53,608 bases of DNA from Xenorhabdus eapokensis (GTDB lineage Bacteria > Pseudomonadota > Gammaproteobacteria > Enterobacterales > Enterobacteriaceae). Below the pieces are notes generated by a model, which did no database searches, was not told the origin of the DNA, and saw only the letters and a program-made list of their open reading frames with translations. Location of the stretch: assembly GCF_001908105.1 (NCBI RefSeq), contig NZ_MKGQ01000004.1, forward strand, positions 1 through 53,608. Direction: 5' to 3'. A program made the translations under genes and the position numbers. This document shows positions 42,307-51,691 of this stretch, in pieces; within the stretch, counting starts at the first letter, position 1, and each line of letters starts with the position of its first letter.

Positions 42307-42558
42307 TTATTTATAAATTTCGGCAACTCCACTGAGTTGATTCTGACCATTTGCAGACACAATACGGAAATAAGTTGCGCCGGCTTCATCAGCTTTTTTG
42401 GATAATTTTGCAGTTAGGCTATCTAGTGTTTCTGCACCACTAACTGAAACAACTCCGATTTTTTCTCCCTTAACATTCTGAACTTCCGTGGCAGCAAAAG
42501 AACCGAAAGAAAGCGCACTTAATGCTAAAACAGCGACGATATTTTTTACATTTTTCAT
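42307..42558 (-). CDS. DUF1471 (YdgH/BhsA/McbA-like) periplasmic protein
   Basis: Small exported protein of 83 residues. The signal peptide is MKNVKNIVAVLALSALSFGS with cleavage after SFA. The mature part, ATEVQNVKGEKIGVVSVSGA then DSLTAKLSKKADEAGATYFR, is a single DUF1471 domain, as in stress-induced proteins BhsA, McbA and YhcN of E. coli. Members affect biofilm formation, stress tolerance and surface properties. GAGGAAC lies about 8 bases before the ATG. It stands alone between yhbP and yhbQ, where E. coli has no gene. Confidence 0.85.
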   Translation of the reverse strand: MKNVKNIVAVLALSALSFGSFAATEVQNVKGEKIGVVSVSGAETLDSLTAKLSKKADEAGATYFRIVSANGQNQLSGVAEIYK

Positions 42559-42840
42559 ATTTTGTTCCTCTACTCATTTTTAAAATGGAGTTAATCTTTT
42601 GTAATTGTGAGCATGTTATACGCTTGTTCAGAATATTATAATTAGCAATTATTGTTATAATATTTCAATTTTTTTGAACAAGAAAAGTAGTTATTGGGTA
42701 ATGATCGATATATAATTCAATAAATTCATTTTGTTATATTAAAATATCAGCAAAAAATTCAACTTAGAATTAAACTTATTACTGAAACATGCATTAATTT
42801 TCCATATAAATTAAATTACTGAAATTATTAAAAATAAATA

Positions 42841-43197
42841 ATGAATATTACAGTATCTCACTGGTATATCTATCTGATCAGAACACGGGATGGGAGCCTG
42901 TATACCGGAATAACGAACAATATCGCTTGTCGATTTAAGCAACATGCAGCCGGCAAAGGCGCAAAATACCTGAAAGGAAAAAATCCTTTGACTTTGGTCT
43001 ATCAAAGTCAGGTAGGGAACAAAAGCGTGGCATTAAAAATGGAATATCGCGTAAAAAAACTGAGTAAACAGCAAAAAGAAAGACTGGTTATTGACCAGCC
43101 TCTCTGCATAATAACTTATTTAACAAGCATCAATTCATCTAAGAGATTTCTCACTCAGGTTATGACCACAGGTGAGCAAAATAAGCAGGATAAGTAA
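42841..43197 (+). CDS. yhbQ: GIY-YIG protein YhbQ
   Basis: Small GIY-YIG-fold protein (UPF0213) of 118 residues. [20 protein letters not shown] contains the IYLI ... YTGIT version of GIY-YIG, followed by [20 protein letters not shown] and [18 protein letters not shown]. coli YhbQ (100 residues) has been reported to have DNA-cutting activity. The C-terminal 20 residues are longer than in E. coli and overlap the convergent yhbS gene by 38 bases. There is no strong ribosome site before ATG 42841. Confidence 0.85.
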   Translation: MNITVSHWYIYLIRTRDGSLYTGITNNIACRFKQHAAGKGAKYLKGKNPLTLVYQSQVGNKSVALKMEYRVKKLSKQQKERLVIDQPLCIITYLTSINSSKRFLTQVMTTGEQNKQDK

Positions 43198-43669
43198 CCT
43201 GCCCATGACAGTCTCTCTGTGAAATCTCAGCCAGGGGATAGATCAAGAAATAGTCCTCACAATCAGGCCATTGGCAAGACACTTGATATTCACTGGCAAG
43301 TTTAAAACCAAAACGGTAGTAGTATTTCGGTTCCCCCAGTACGACAACCGCTACATATCCAAACTCGTTCAGGCTATCCAGTCCTTCATAAACCAATTTT
43401 TCACCAAGTCCATGACAACGATACGGTTCCGCCACAGCCAATGGCGCCAAACCTACCCATTGATGATCTTCACCATTGATATCAACAGGCGCGAAACCGG
43501 CATAACCAATCACATGGCCTTCATCGTCGGTCGCAACAATGCCTAGTGTCAATAAACCCTCTTCTCTTAGTTGATGAATTAACTCAGCTTCTGCCGATGT
43601 TTCAAAAGATTGACGCAGTAAACGATCAATCCCCATAGCATCAACAGGAATTTCGACCCTGATTAACAT
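43160..43669 (-). CDS. yhbS: GNAT acetyltransferase YhbS
   Basis: GNAT-fold protein of 169 residues matching E. coli Yhb[61 protein letters not shown] (acetyl-CoA region), [20 protein letters not shown], and [16 protein letters not shown]. Its substrate is not known with certainty. It is downstream of the yhbT remnant with an overlap (the yhbT stop at 43663-43665 lies inside the yhbS start), as in the intact enterobacterial yhbTS pair. It is convergent with yhbQ. Confidence 0.88.
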   Translation of the reverse strand: MLIRVEIPVDAMGIDRLLRQSFETSAEAELIHQLREEGLLTLGIVATDDEGHVIGYAGFAPVDINGEDHQWVGLAPLAVAEPYRCHGLGEKLVYEGLDSLNEFGYVAVVVLGEPKYYYRFGFKLASEYQVSCQWPDCEDYFLIYPLAEISQRDCHGQVTYPAYFAHLWS

Positions 43670-43870
43670 GACGATAACACGCGATCGTTCTGATCAGCGC
43701 CCTCTTTCTGTCCCACTTTGATCAATTCAGCCAGCCGCAATAGACCAAAGTGAAGGATGGATGGCATAGATCCCATTCCAACGGAATCCAGCAAATTTTT
43801 CACATGTAATCCCAATTCTGTATTCCCTTCAACCCGTAAACGATGCTGAAAAACAATGTATCAGGAAAGT
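43663..43870 (-). pseudogene. yhbT: yhbT remnant (SCP2 sterol-binding-domain protein)
   Basis: The minus strand encodes HFPDTLFFQHRLRVEGNTEL, GLHVKNLLDSVGMGSMPSIL and ends VLSSC, then TAA. It matches the C-terminal third of E. coli YhbT (PDTLFFQRRL-IEGDTELGLEVKNLMD), an SCP2-domain protein. About 100 N-terminal residues are missing and there is no start codon nearby. Sequence at about 43871-44105 shows no family I can name, although several frames are open there. Confidence 0.75.
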
Positions 43871-44105
43871 GATTATCTTGTACACTGATAGCCCGTGTCA
43901 GCCAGGCTCCCGCACTTTTACCTTCACCAGCGGATACAAAATACCCGCACCCATCAGCCAAAAAACAGTTTCAGCACCTGATGCTGTAAGAGGTAAAAAG
44001 ATTACTCGCAATGGGAAAATTGATAATAAATCCCTTATCACAAAACGTCTACAGGGCAAACCGGCAAAAGCCATACATGACAATCAAATTGTGATTTGAT
44101 GAATA

Positions 44106-45281
44106 TTATGAAGAGAAAAACCGTTTAATACGCAGGGTGATACAACGAAATTCTTTATTACGTAGCATACCAACCAAAATGCCCAAAACCATATACATCA
44201 CACCAAGCAATAACATCATGCCGATATCTTTGTATACATTGTGCAATGGCAAGCCCATTTGATTAACGCCGGCAATTGCTTTTGTCGCCCATGTCGAGGG
44301 CAATGCCGATGAGATCACTCTGACCCACTCAGGCATCGCCTGAGGCGGCCAGATGGTGCCAGAGATATAGAAGATCGGTGTAGTAATAAAAGCCAGGGTT
44401 AAATAAATCATTTCCACGCTGCGCAAGCATTCTGTCACCAATTTTCCTAACCCTAATACGGCTAACAGGAATGGGAATGTCAGCAACAGCACAAGATAAA
44501 TCGGCGCATCTTGCCGATATCCCAATATCCACGGCCATAGGATAAAAAAGATCACAGATAAGAACAGCCAGATAGGGATCAGAGCGGACAATGTTCCCAA
44601 ATAGACTGGGAGTGGCGGGTTGTTGCCCTTGGGCGTTTCCCGTAGGGTAATACTGACGCGGACACACGCAATCAATAAGGAGTGCTGCAATAGCATGACC
44701 AATAAACCTGGAAAAACTATCGCAGCATAGCTGATGCCCGGATTAAATAATGCAACGGTTTCACCCCGAATCGGTTGCAGTAAGATTTTCACTTGCTCAA
44801 TGCTGAAACCCGATTTCAAAAGCAACATGCCGTTGTATTCTGACAAGAGTTGTTGATAAGCCAGCGCTAAGTCCTGTTGGATCTGCCCATTGGCGAGACG
44901 ATTTGTCGCATCACCATAAACCGGCACGGTGACATTCTGTCCGCTCAACAGGCGTTTTTCAAAATCCACGGGTACGATGATAATGGCGAATATTTTTCGC
45001 TGGAGCATGTCACGGCGAGCATTCTCCAGATTATTGTAGCTTTTGGTTTCCACCTTTGCCGTGGAATCAATATGACGGATCAGCACGCGGCTTGCATGGC
45101 TGTTATCCCGATCGATGACTGCAACCGGTAAGTCCCACAAAGAAGGATGGATGTAAACCAAGCTCATCACACATAACGAAACCATCAGTAGCAACCACAT
45201 GGGTTTTTCCAGCATCCCCAAAAATACATTGCGAAATGTCTGCCAGTACAACGCCCAACTTGTTTGTCCATAACTTGACAT
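44106..45281 (-). CDS. ABC-2-type permease, second of pair
   Basis: ABC-2-type exporter permease (YhhJ/YbhR family) of 391 residues. An N-terminal span (MLEKPMWLLLMVSLCVMSLV) is followed by a large periplasmic domain (VAVIDRDNSHASRVLIRHID, VPVDFEKRLLSGQNVTVPVY) and five C-terminal spans including PGISYAAIVFPGLLVMLLQH and FITTPIFYISGTIWPPQAMP-EW. The ATG overlaps the stop of the first permease by one base (TAATG), so translation is coupled. With the HlyD adaptor upstream it should form an export system, but no nucleotide-binding protein is encoded beside it. Confidence 0.85.
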   Translation of the reverse strand: MSSYGQTSWALYWQTFRNVFLGMLEKPMWLLLMVSLCVMSLVYIHPSLWDLPVAVIDRDNSHASRVLIRHIDSTAKVETKSYNNLENARRDMLQRKIFAIIIVPVDFEKRLLSGQNVTVPVYGDATNRLANGQIQQDLALAYQQLLSEYNGMLLLKSGFSIEQVKILLQPIRGETVALFNPGISYAAIVFPGLLVMLLQHSLLIACVRVSITLRETPKGNNPPLPVYLGTLSALIPIWLFLSVIFFILWPWILGYRQDAPIYLVLLLTFPFLLAVLGLGKLVTECLRSVEMIYLTLAFITTPIFYISGTIWPPQAMPEWVRVISSALPSTWATKAIAGVNQMGLPLHNVYKDIGMMLLLGVMYMVLGILVGMLRNKEFRCITLRIKRFFSS

Positions 45282-46426
45282 TATGCAACTTCCTCTGATT
45301 GATTAAGTCGCTTCCACAAGCGATTGCGTACCAGAAGGCCACAAACCGCAGGATAGATCATCAATATCAGGCAAACATGCAAAATAATCTGTAGTGATAC
45401 TTCCCGCAGAAAAATATCAAACATGGCATTCAAAGCATAGGTTAATGGCTCAAGCGTGGAGATAATCCTTGCAGGTAATACCATAGACAATACCGGCACG
45501 ATCATGCCAGAAAACACCATCGCAATACTGACTAACATCCCAATCAAGGTATAGGCAGTTATTACACTGTTGGTGAAGGTAAACAGTAATAGGCCAATAC
45601 TTTGTGCCGCAATCACATAGAAAAACCCAACAATCGGCATATACAAAGGATTACCCGCTACTTTTGCCGCCGAAAAAAGAACCAGCGCCGTAATTTCCAC
45701 CATCAATAGCAGTGTGAAAATCAAGGTATAAGGCGCCAATTTTCCCAACAATGCGCCGATGAAATATTTCGCCTCCAAAAGCTGCTTTCCTCTGGCCATT
45801 GTGTAGATAGTACATGTGACGACAAAAAGTTGTAATAGATGAATGGTTGCCGCAAATTGCTGGTAATAAATATAACTGCCACTGGCGTTAAACAAGCTGT
45901 CATAGGACAGGGTTGCTTTAGCTAATGGAGGTAACGGCCGACCTATTTCGGAAGCAATGATGGTGCGATATTTTGCATTAGTTTCCGCCACCAATCCGCT
46001 GAAATCCTGAGTCGAGTAACGACCTGCGCCATAAAATAGGGCGTTGTAATACATACTTACCGTTGGCTGTTTCCCGCTTAGCGCCTGTTTTTCAAAATCT
46101 TCAGGGATATAAAGCAGGGAGTAATCCTGTGCCCTACGTAACCGTTCTATAGATTCTGGCAAGCTATTGTTATAAGACTTAATATTCGCATGGGGTGCAG
46201 CGTCCAAGTCACGGATAAAGGTGCGCGACAGCGTACTCTGGTCATTATCCACAACCGAAACAGGCAAATTAAACAGGGTTCCTTCTGAAAAATTAGCGCT
46301 AATTAAGATAAACAACAGTAAAGGGAACAGCCACCCCAGCCAGTGAAAAACCGGACTGTGCAGCGCAGTACTAAATTCTCGCGTAAATTCCTGTTCGAAA
46401 CTGCTCCACACAGCTTTTCTATTCAT
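45281..46426 (-). CDS. ABC-2-type permease, first of pair
   Basis: ABC-2-type permease of 381 residues, related to the next gene in the operon but divergent. It shows LFPLLLFILISANFSEGTLF, the periplasmic VSVVDNDQSTLSRTFIRDLD, DYSLLYIPEDFEKQALSGKQ, and C-terminal spans ending VCGLLVRNRLWKRL. ATG 46426 (MNRKAVWSSFEQEFTREF) is preferred over 46471 because AAGGGCAT precedes it and the longer form would overlap the adaptor gene. It starts 19 bases after that gene. Two different permeases probably form a heterodimer. Confidence 0.85.
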   Translation of the reverse strand: MNRKAVWSSFEQEFTREFSTALHSPVFHWLGWLFPLLLFILISANFSEGTLFNLPVSVVDNDQSTLSRTFIRDLDAAPHANIKSYNNSLPESIERLRRAQDYSLLYIPEDFEKQALSGKQPTVSMYYNALFYGAGRYSTQDFSGLVAETNAKYRTIIASEIGRPLPPLAKATLSYDSLFNASGSYIYYQQFAATIHLLQLFVVTCTIYTMARGKQLLEAKYFIGALLGKLAPYTLIFTLLLMVEITALVLFSAAKVAGNPLYMPIVGFFYVIAAQSIGLLLFTFTNSVITAYTLIGMLVSIAMVFSGMIVPVLSMVLPARIISTLEPLTYALNAMFDIFLREVSLQIILHVCLILMIYPAVCGLLVRNRLWKRLNQSEEVA

Positions 46427-46445
46427 CAGGATGCCCTTAATACTC

Positions 46446-47417
46446 TTACTTATTCCAGAGCCATAAGGCACTCATGCCCGGACGTAAGCCATCAACGGGT
46501 TGCAATGGGTATAACCGAACCTCAAACGTTCGCAGGTCAAAATCTCCCGTCGCACGGGTTGCACGTTTTGTCGCATAATCTCCCATTGGCGCGATATAAC
46601 GGATTTCAGCCTCAATCTCTTCATTACCCAACGCAGGCACACGCAATGTAATTTTGTCGCCTTTACGAACGTGAGCCAAAATATCTTCACGCAAGTTATA
46701 GACGAAATAGGCCTGTGAAATACGTACCAATGTTGCCAGCGGGCTATTTGCATTAAAAAGTTGCCCCTCTTCTGCGGGTAATGGCCCAACTTCACCATTA
46801 ACAGGGGCTTTAACTTGCAGATCATCGCGTTGTATTTTTAATTCACGCAGATTTTCTTCTGCTTCATTCAATGCGGCCTGAAGCTGTTGTCGTAATTCTA
46901 TGCGGTCTCCATTTTTCCCTTCATCCAGCTCCGCTTTAGCCCCAAGCATTTTCTGATAGGCAATATTTCGTGCATTACGCGCATTATCCAAATCACTGGC
47001 AGATACATAGCCTTGGGTTGACACATTTTTGAGACGATCAAATTCACGTTGTGCATTTATATAGCCTGATTGAGCTTGCGCAAGAGCCGCTTCTAAATTT
47101 CGAATATTTTCCTCACGCGTCCCATGCAGGGATAATTCAAGTTTGGCTTTCGCTTGATCGCGTACCGCTTGCGCTGCGGCAACTTTCGCCGCCAGTTCAG
47201 GGCTATCAAGACTCACCATCAGTTGCCCTGCTTTGACTCTTTCCCCTCGTCCAATATGAACTTTAACGACTCGCCCCATCGCTTTGGAAGCAATGATAAC
47301 TTCCGGTGCGTCAACCTCTCCCTGCAACAAAAGTTCCTGGCTGTGGGAACGGAAAAGCACAGCCATTGCGATCAGGAAAATGATCAATAAGATTGTGAAA
47401 AGTGTTCTTTTCTTCAT
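46446..47417 (-). CDS. HlyD/EmrA-type membrane-fusion (adaptor) protein
   Basis: Periplasmic adaptor of 323 residues (YhiI/YbhG-like). One N-terminal span (TLFTILLIIFLIAMAVLF) is followed by a lipoyl half (VIIASKAMGRVVKVHIGRGE, VKAGQLMVSLDSPELAAKVA), a long alpha-helical hairpin (AQAVRDQAKAKLEL ... LRELKIQRDDL), the second lipoyl half (VKAPVNGEVGPLPAEEGQLF) and a beta-barrel (GDKITLRVPALGNEEIEAEI). It would connect the two permeases to an outer-membrane channel such as TolC. It is the first gene of a three-gene operon without an ATPase. Confidence 0.88.
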   Translation of the reverse strand: MKKRTLFTILLIIFLIAMAVLFRSHSQELLLQGEVDAPEVIIASKAMGRVVKVHIGRGERVKAGQLMVSLDSPELAAKVAAAQAVRDQAKAKLELSLHGTREENIRNLEAALAQAQSGYINAQREFDRLKNVSTQGYVSASDLDNARNARNIAYQKMLGAKAELDEGKNGDRIELRQQLQAALNEAEENLRELKIQRDDLQVKAPVNGEVGPLPAEEGQLFNANSPLATLVRISQAYFVYNLREDILAHVRKGDKITLRVPALGNEEIEAEIRYIAPMGDYATKRATRATGDFDLRTFEVRLYPLQPVDGLRPGMSALWLWNK

Positions 47418-48081
47418 TATGTTCTGTAAGCCCTAAGCGTACTATCAGGTCAAATCTATCAGGTCAAAACGCTCGATAAATTAGCCGCCCAGTCCGATGT
47501 TAGTCACAGTACCCGCCAAGATGTCAGGAACAGCATAATATCGCCTAAATATCCTCCACTGCCTAAATTTTAGCACCCCTGAGAAAAACCCCATGAATTA
47601 GTTATAAATATTGCTATTAGGCATATTAATGCTAATAAACAAGGAAATAACGGCACAAAATACCACAATAATAGTATTATATTTTTAACAAATGCAAAAC
47701 ATTTAACCTGTCACCACATAAAATACTCTTACAATCATTCCACCATCTTCTCTCGTTTCCGATTCTATTCAAACAAATCGGTTGATAATAAAAGTTATAT
47801 TGATCAAAAAATGATTTTATGTTGGAATAAAAAACCCCACAAAGGCAAAATGTCAGATCAATAATCTGATTGTTAACTATTAAGTAAAATTTGTTAAGTA
47901 TTTTGTGATATTTCAAATCAGGCAATGCCGTGTTGTCACCCTTTTATTGCGTCACACTCTGGCGTTTTTCTCTGATTACACGACTCATGGCAGACAGTAA
48001 ATAGAAAGTAATATCCTGAAATGGATAGGTTTACTGTTGGCTATCGTCTGGTGTTTTTTTTATTGTTATAGGGTTATAGCT
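47418..48081. other. 664-base regulatory gap between the exporter operon and the invasin gene
   Basis: Divergent promoters for the adaptor operon (minus) and the invasin gene (plus) must lie here. The centre is AT-rich with several T and A runs. No frame codes for a recognisable protein; the minus-strand frame at 47677-47925 has no family features. An AGGG lies upstream of the invasin ATG. I cannot name a specific operator. Confidence 0.4.
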
Positions 48082-51000
48082 ATGAACAAAAAATCCGATA
48101 AGCCGTGGCTACCACATCAGCAATACCTGGTGAAACGTGTAGCTTGGGTAAACATTGTGACCCAACTTGCGTTTCCCATTGCTGGTGTATTCACCCCCGC
48201 TATTGCTGCCGCTAAAACTCACTCAGCTTTTCAAAATGAAAAATGGGATTTACCAACAGAGCCTTATGTCCTGAAATCAGGGGAAACGGTCAAGATAGTC
48301 GCTAAACGTTATGGTTTAACTGTCTCTGATTTAAAAGAAATCAACCAATTACGTCTATTTGATAAGCCTTTTACCGCACTCGGAGTGGGTAGTAAGATTG
48401 ATGTTCCAAAACCTCGAAACAATAAATTTTTGCCCTATAACTATTCCTCATCAGAAATCTCTTCATCAAAGCAACCTTTATTATTAAAACAATCCCCACC
48501 ATTAGAAAAATTCTCATTAGACAAAACCGCTATTAAAGAAGACAAATCTTCTATTGATGAAAATTCTAGTCATCTGGCTGAGATTTCCTCTCGCATTGGT
48601 CAGTTGATAGCCAGTAACGACATTAAGGATAATGCAGTAAGCCAATTAAACAGTCTGGCAATGGGAGTTGCCAACCAGAAAATTCAAAATTGGTTGGGAC
48701 ACTACGGTACAGCCCGTGTACAACTTAATATGGATAGTCATGATCATTTGAATGACAGCCAATTTGATATGTTACTGCCGTTGTATGATACCTATCACCA
48801 GATGATTTTTACGCAGTTCGGCCTGCGCCATATCGATAAACGCAATACCGCCAATATTGGATTTGGACAACGTCATTTTTTTGATGATTGGATGCTGGGC
48901 TACAATGCTTTCTTTGACCACGATATCACTGGCAATAATAGCCGACTCGGTCTTGGGGCAGAATATGCCCGCAATTACCTGAAATTAGCGGCTAACAGTT
49001 ACATTCGCTTAAGTCATTGGAAAGAATCCCGCCTGTTGACCGATTATGATGAGCGTCCCGCCAATGGCTTCGACCTGAAAGTGCAAGGTTATTTGCCTTC
49101 TTTACCACAACTCGGTGGTAAGTTGATGTATGAGCAATATTTCGGTGATGAAGTTGGGCTTTTGAATAAAGACCATCGCCAGAAAAATCCCGCTGCTTTT
49201 ACTTTCGGGATTGATTACACGCCTGTCCCATTGCTGACTTTCGGCATTGATCGCAAACAAGATATGTCGGGTGGTGGGGAAACCCTGTTCAATATCGCGC
49301 TGAATTATGAGATTGGTACGCCGTGGGTCAAACAGATTGATTCAGATGCCGTAACGTTTAAGCGTTCTCTGCAAGGCAGCCGCTATGATTTAGTCGATCG
49401 CAACAACCAGATCGTTTTGGAATACCGCAAACGTGAAGTGATCTCTCTGGCAATAGATAATCTGATTATTGGCTATGCGAAAGAGACCAAACCTCTCCAT
49501 ATCAGTGTCAACAGCAAATATGGGTTTAAAGATATTAAGTGGGAGACAGCAGACTTTTTTGCCAATGGGGGTAAGATCCAACACCAAGGCGGCACACACT
49601 ACCTGTTGACCTTGCCCAACTATCAATCTCAGGGCAACAACACCTACACAGTGGGCGCAACCGCTTACGATGAACACGGCAATGCATCCAAACGTGCCGA
49701 AATGAAAGTACAAGTGCTCCCCAGCATCGTTAACGCCAATAAATCCACCTTCTCGACAAAAGATAAAGAGTTATTGGCAGATGGTCATGCCACCACCCTC
49801 CTGATCTTAATGCTGAAAGATAAGGACGACAAACCCATCAGCGGAGTTGCCTCAGACATCAAATTGCTTTCAAGTGGGTTAAGTGGGAATGGCAGTGATC
49901 CGAAAATCGATCAAATGAAAGAAGTCCGTCCAGGTGTCTATGAATCTCAGCTTACTGCTGGCGAAAAGATCGGGGTACTGAAAATTACGCCGAAAGTCCA
50001 TGGCATTACTATCAAGCCCGTCGAAGTCATGTTCGTCCATCCTGAAGCACCAATCGTCAAAAACTTGACCCTGGTTGGCAAATTAGAGATAGGGCAGAAA
50101 TTAAGTGCCACCTATACCTTTAATGCCAATCATGGCGATAAAACGGATAAATCGCGTTATGTGTGGGGCAATAAAGGTAATATTGACATAAACAAAGGCC
50201 ATACGATAACAGAATCAGGCACGATCCCTGACTATACGTTGACACTGGCAGATGCAGGTAGGGTGAAAGCGGTTTCGATCCAGGCACAAAATGCGATGGG
50301 GCGAATCGGAAATACTTTGAACGTTGATACCAGCATGACTGACGGACAAGGAAACCATACTCATGATGGAGGAAAAGGGGGGACTGTCAGAGGGCTTGCC
50401 GATAATATGGCGATCACGGTGAGTGCTGATAAGGTTAAAAAAGACGAACCGATCATACTGAAAATCAAAACGCTAAATCACGGCCAGCCCATCCGAAATG
50501 TCGCCGTCAGGGTGAAAGCTATTAAGGCACTGAATCGCCAGAATTTGGCTGAGAAAATCACGGCATTTATTAATGAAACAGAGAGTTTGTATCAAGGTGT
50601 TACGGATGATCAAGGTGTTTTATCTATTACCGTGACCGACCCGAAAGGGCTTGGTGTAAAGACGACGCTGTCTATCTCGGCAGACGGTACTGCTGCACCA
50701 CAAACTAAAGATGTTATTTTTACTGTGGCAACCAGTCCGGACGTTTCCGTGGCTAATTTTTGGGGGCATATGGCTGAAACTGCAGTAGGTGAAAATGGCG
50801 TTGTCTTTTGGCGCCCTCTATTGAAGGCGGAGCAGGCCGCGCATCATGTATTCACAAATGACACTTTCCCTGAAAGCGGTGAAGTATGGCCGCGCCGTAC
50901 CAACACAGGCGCAAACTGGTATTGTAAGCAACTAAAGAAAAAGTTGCCGACAAAAGACGACTTAATGGCGTTATATCGAGCCCATCCAAACAATGCAATG

Positions 51001-51159
51001 CATGACCAACTTGGTTGGCCTGAACATCGTTCCTATCGTTCTTCGACAGTAGGGAAAGATGAAAAAGGGAGAAATGAACATTACACTGTGAATATAGACG
51101 TAGGATTCGAACACGTTATCAATGATAAAGTCTATGATTACGCGATCTGTAAGGAATAA
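48082..51159 (+). CDS. intimin/invasin-type inverse autotransporter
   Basis: Outer-membrane adhesin of about 1025 residues. An unusually long N-terminal signal region (MNKKSDKPWLPHQQYLVKRV to AIAAAK) is followed by a LysM-like domain (PYVLKSGETVKIVAKRYGLT, residues about 60-108) and the inverse-autotransporter barrel (residues about 170-430; MLPLYDTYHQMIFTQFGLRH, GFGQRHFFDDWMLGYNAFFD). Ig-like repeats come next, with an invasin-type Big_1 module (TTLLILMLKDKDDKPISGVA) near 560-650 and another near 775-880. The last 130 residues (LPTKDDLMALYRAHPNNAMH, GWPEHRSYRSSTVG) form a cap domain with two Cys, similar to ends of other invasin-like proteins. It probably mediates adhesion to host or other cells. 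ATG 48082 is preferred to 48037. Confidence 0.88.
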   Translation: MNKKSDKPWLPHQQYLVKRVAWVNIVTQLAFPIAGVFTPAIAAAKTHSAFQNEKWDLPTEPYVLKSGETVKIVAKRYGLTVSDLKEINQLRLFDKPFTALGVGSKIDVPKPRNNKFLPYNYSSSEISSSKQPLLLKQSPPLEKFSLDKTAIKEDKSSIDENSSHLAEISSRIGQLIASNDIKDNAVSQLNSLAMGVANQKIQNWLGHYGTARVQLNMDSHDHLNDSQFDMLLPLYDTYHQMIFTQFGLRHIDKRNTANIGFGQRHFFDDWMLGYNAFFDHDITGNNSRLGLGAEYARNYLKLAANSYIRLSHWKESRLLTDYDERPANGFDLKVQGYLPSLPQLGGKLMYEQYFGDEVGLLNKDHRQKNPAAFTFGIDYTPVPLLTFGIDRKQDMSGGGETLFNIALNYEIGTPWVKQIDSDAVTFKRSLQGSRYDLVDRNNQIVLEYRKREVISLAIDNLIIGYAKETKPLHISVNSKYGFKDIKWETADFFANGGKIQHQGGTHYLLTLPNYQSQGNNTYTVGATAYDEHGNASKRAEMKVQVLPSIVNANKSTFSTKDKELLADGHATTLLILMLKDKDDKPISGVASDIKLLSSGLSGNGSDPKIDQMKEVRPGVYESQLTAGEKIGVLKITPKVHGITIKPVEVMFVHPEAPIVKNLTLVGKLEIGQKLSATYTFNANHGDKTDKSRYVWGNKGNIDINKGHTITESGTIPDYTLTLADAGRVKAVSIQAQNAMGRIGNTLNVDTSMTDGQGNHTHDGGKGGTVRGLADNMAITVSADKVKKDEPIILKIKTLNHGQPIRNVAVRVKAIKALNRQNLAEKITAFINETESLYQGVTDDQGVLSITVTDPKGLGVKTTLSISADGTAAPQTKDVIFTVATSPDVSVANFWGHMAETAVGENGVVFWRPLLKAEQAAHHVFTNDTFPESGEVWPRRTNTGANWYCKQLKKKLPTKDDLMALYRAHPNNAMHDQLGWPEHRSYRSSTVGKDEKGRNEHYTVNIDVGFEHVINDKVYDYAICKE

Positions 51160-51270
51160 CACAATGAGTTAGTCATTTTCAGCGAGTAACTCAAAAATCC
51201 GCCCCCTTGGGGTAACACTATTCAGTTAAGGATGTTTTGATTGAATGGGATAGCGGATTTTCGACAGACA

Positions 51271-51301
51271 AACGGCCCGATTTTTGGGCCGCTTTCTTTT
51301 C
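51271..51301 (+). terminator. invasin terminator
   Basis: CGGCCC-gattttt-GGGCCG followed by CTTTCTTTTCT, about 110 bases after the stop. Confidence 0.75.
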
Positions 51302-51451
51302 TCAGGCAAAATATATCGCTTGACCCTTTCCCTCAGTGCACATACTAAGCAATGTATTGATGAATTCGAACTCATCATTTAATTCATCATAAGCCTGTTT
51401 CACTTCTGGGTTTTGTAATGCTTTAGCTTTAAGGGCTTATAATTGACTCAT
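51302..51451 (-). pseudogene. higA-type antitoxin remnant
   Basis: ATG 51451 opens MSQL, TAA, then ALKAKALQNPEVKQAYDELN, DEFEFINTLLSMCTEGKG and TGA at 51302-51304. This is the N-terminal part of an Xre-type antitoxin of HigA type: the segment ALQNPEVKQAYDEL--EF-----L is typical just before the helix-turn-helix. The helix-turn-helix itself is gone and an in-frame TAA follows the fourth codon. The start overlaps the toxin stop (ATGA), the normal higBA coupling. Confidence 0.65.
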
Positions 51452-51578
51452 TTTTTCACCTCTTTCATACGGCTTTTGGCTAAGTCTAAATCTTTCTTAG
51501 GTGTTTTCTGGCTCTTCTTAACAAAAGCATGGAAAATGGATACGCATATGCCTTTGCCCCTGACATCCATTGGTAGAG
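51448..51578 (-). pseudogene. higB-type toxin C-terminal remnant
   Basis: The minus strand encodes VSIFHAFVKKSQKTPKKDLD, then LAKSRMKEVKK and TGA at 51448-51450. HAFVKK-QKTP---L-LA--RM is the conserved C-terminus of HigB/RelE-superfamily (phage Gp49-like) toxins. Only about 40 residues remain and the upstream catalytic part is lost, so it is inactive. Together with the antitoxin fragment it marks a dead HigBA module. Confidence 0.65.
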
Positions 51579-51691
51579 TGGACGACCACATTACTCCCAA
51601 TATTGACGATGTTTAATTCAACCTTTGATAATAGCGGGTAAAATTTATTTACCGTTATTAATCACACACTTTGAACATAAAATGAAAAAAT

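Noticed and set aside
43869..44099. Overlapping frames on both strands downstream of the ABC-2 permease
   Set aside because: Neither shows a family motif or a convincing start; the region is probably what remains after the deletion that cut yhbT.
47677..47925. 82-residue minus-strand frame in the gap before the invasin gene
   Set aside because: AT-rich with no ribosome site, no recognisable motif and no neighbour logic.
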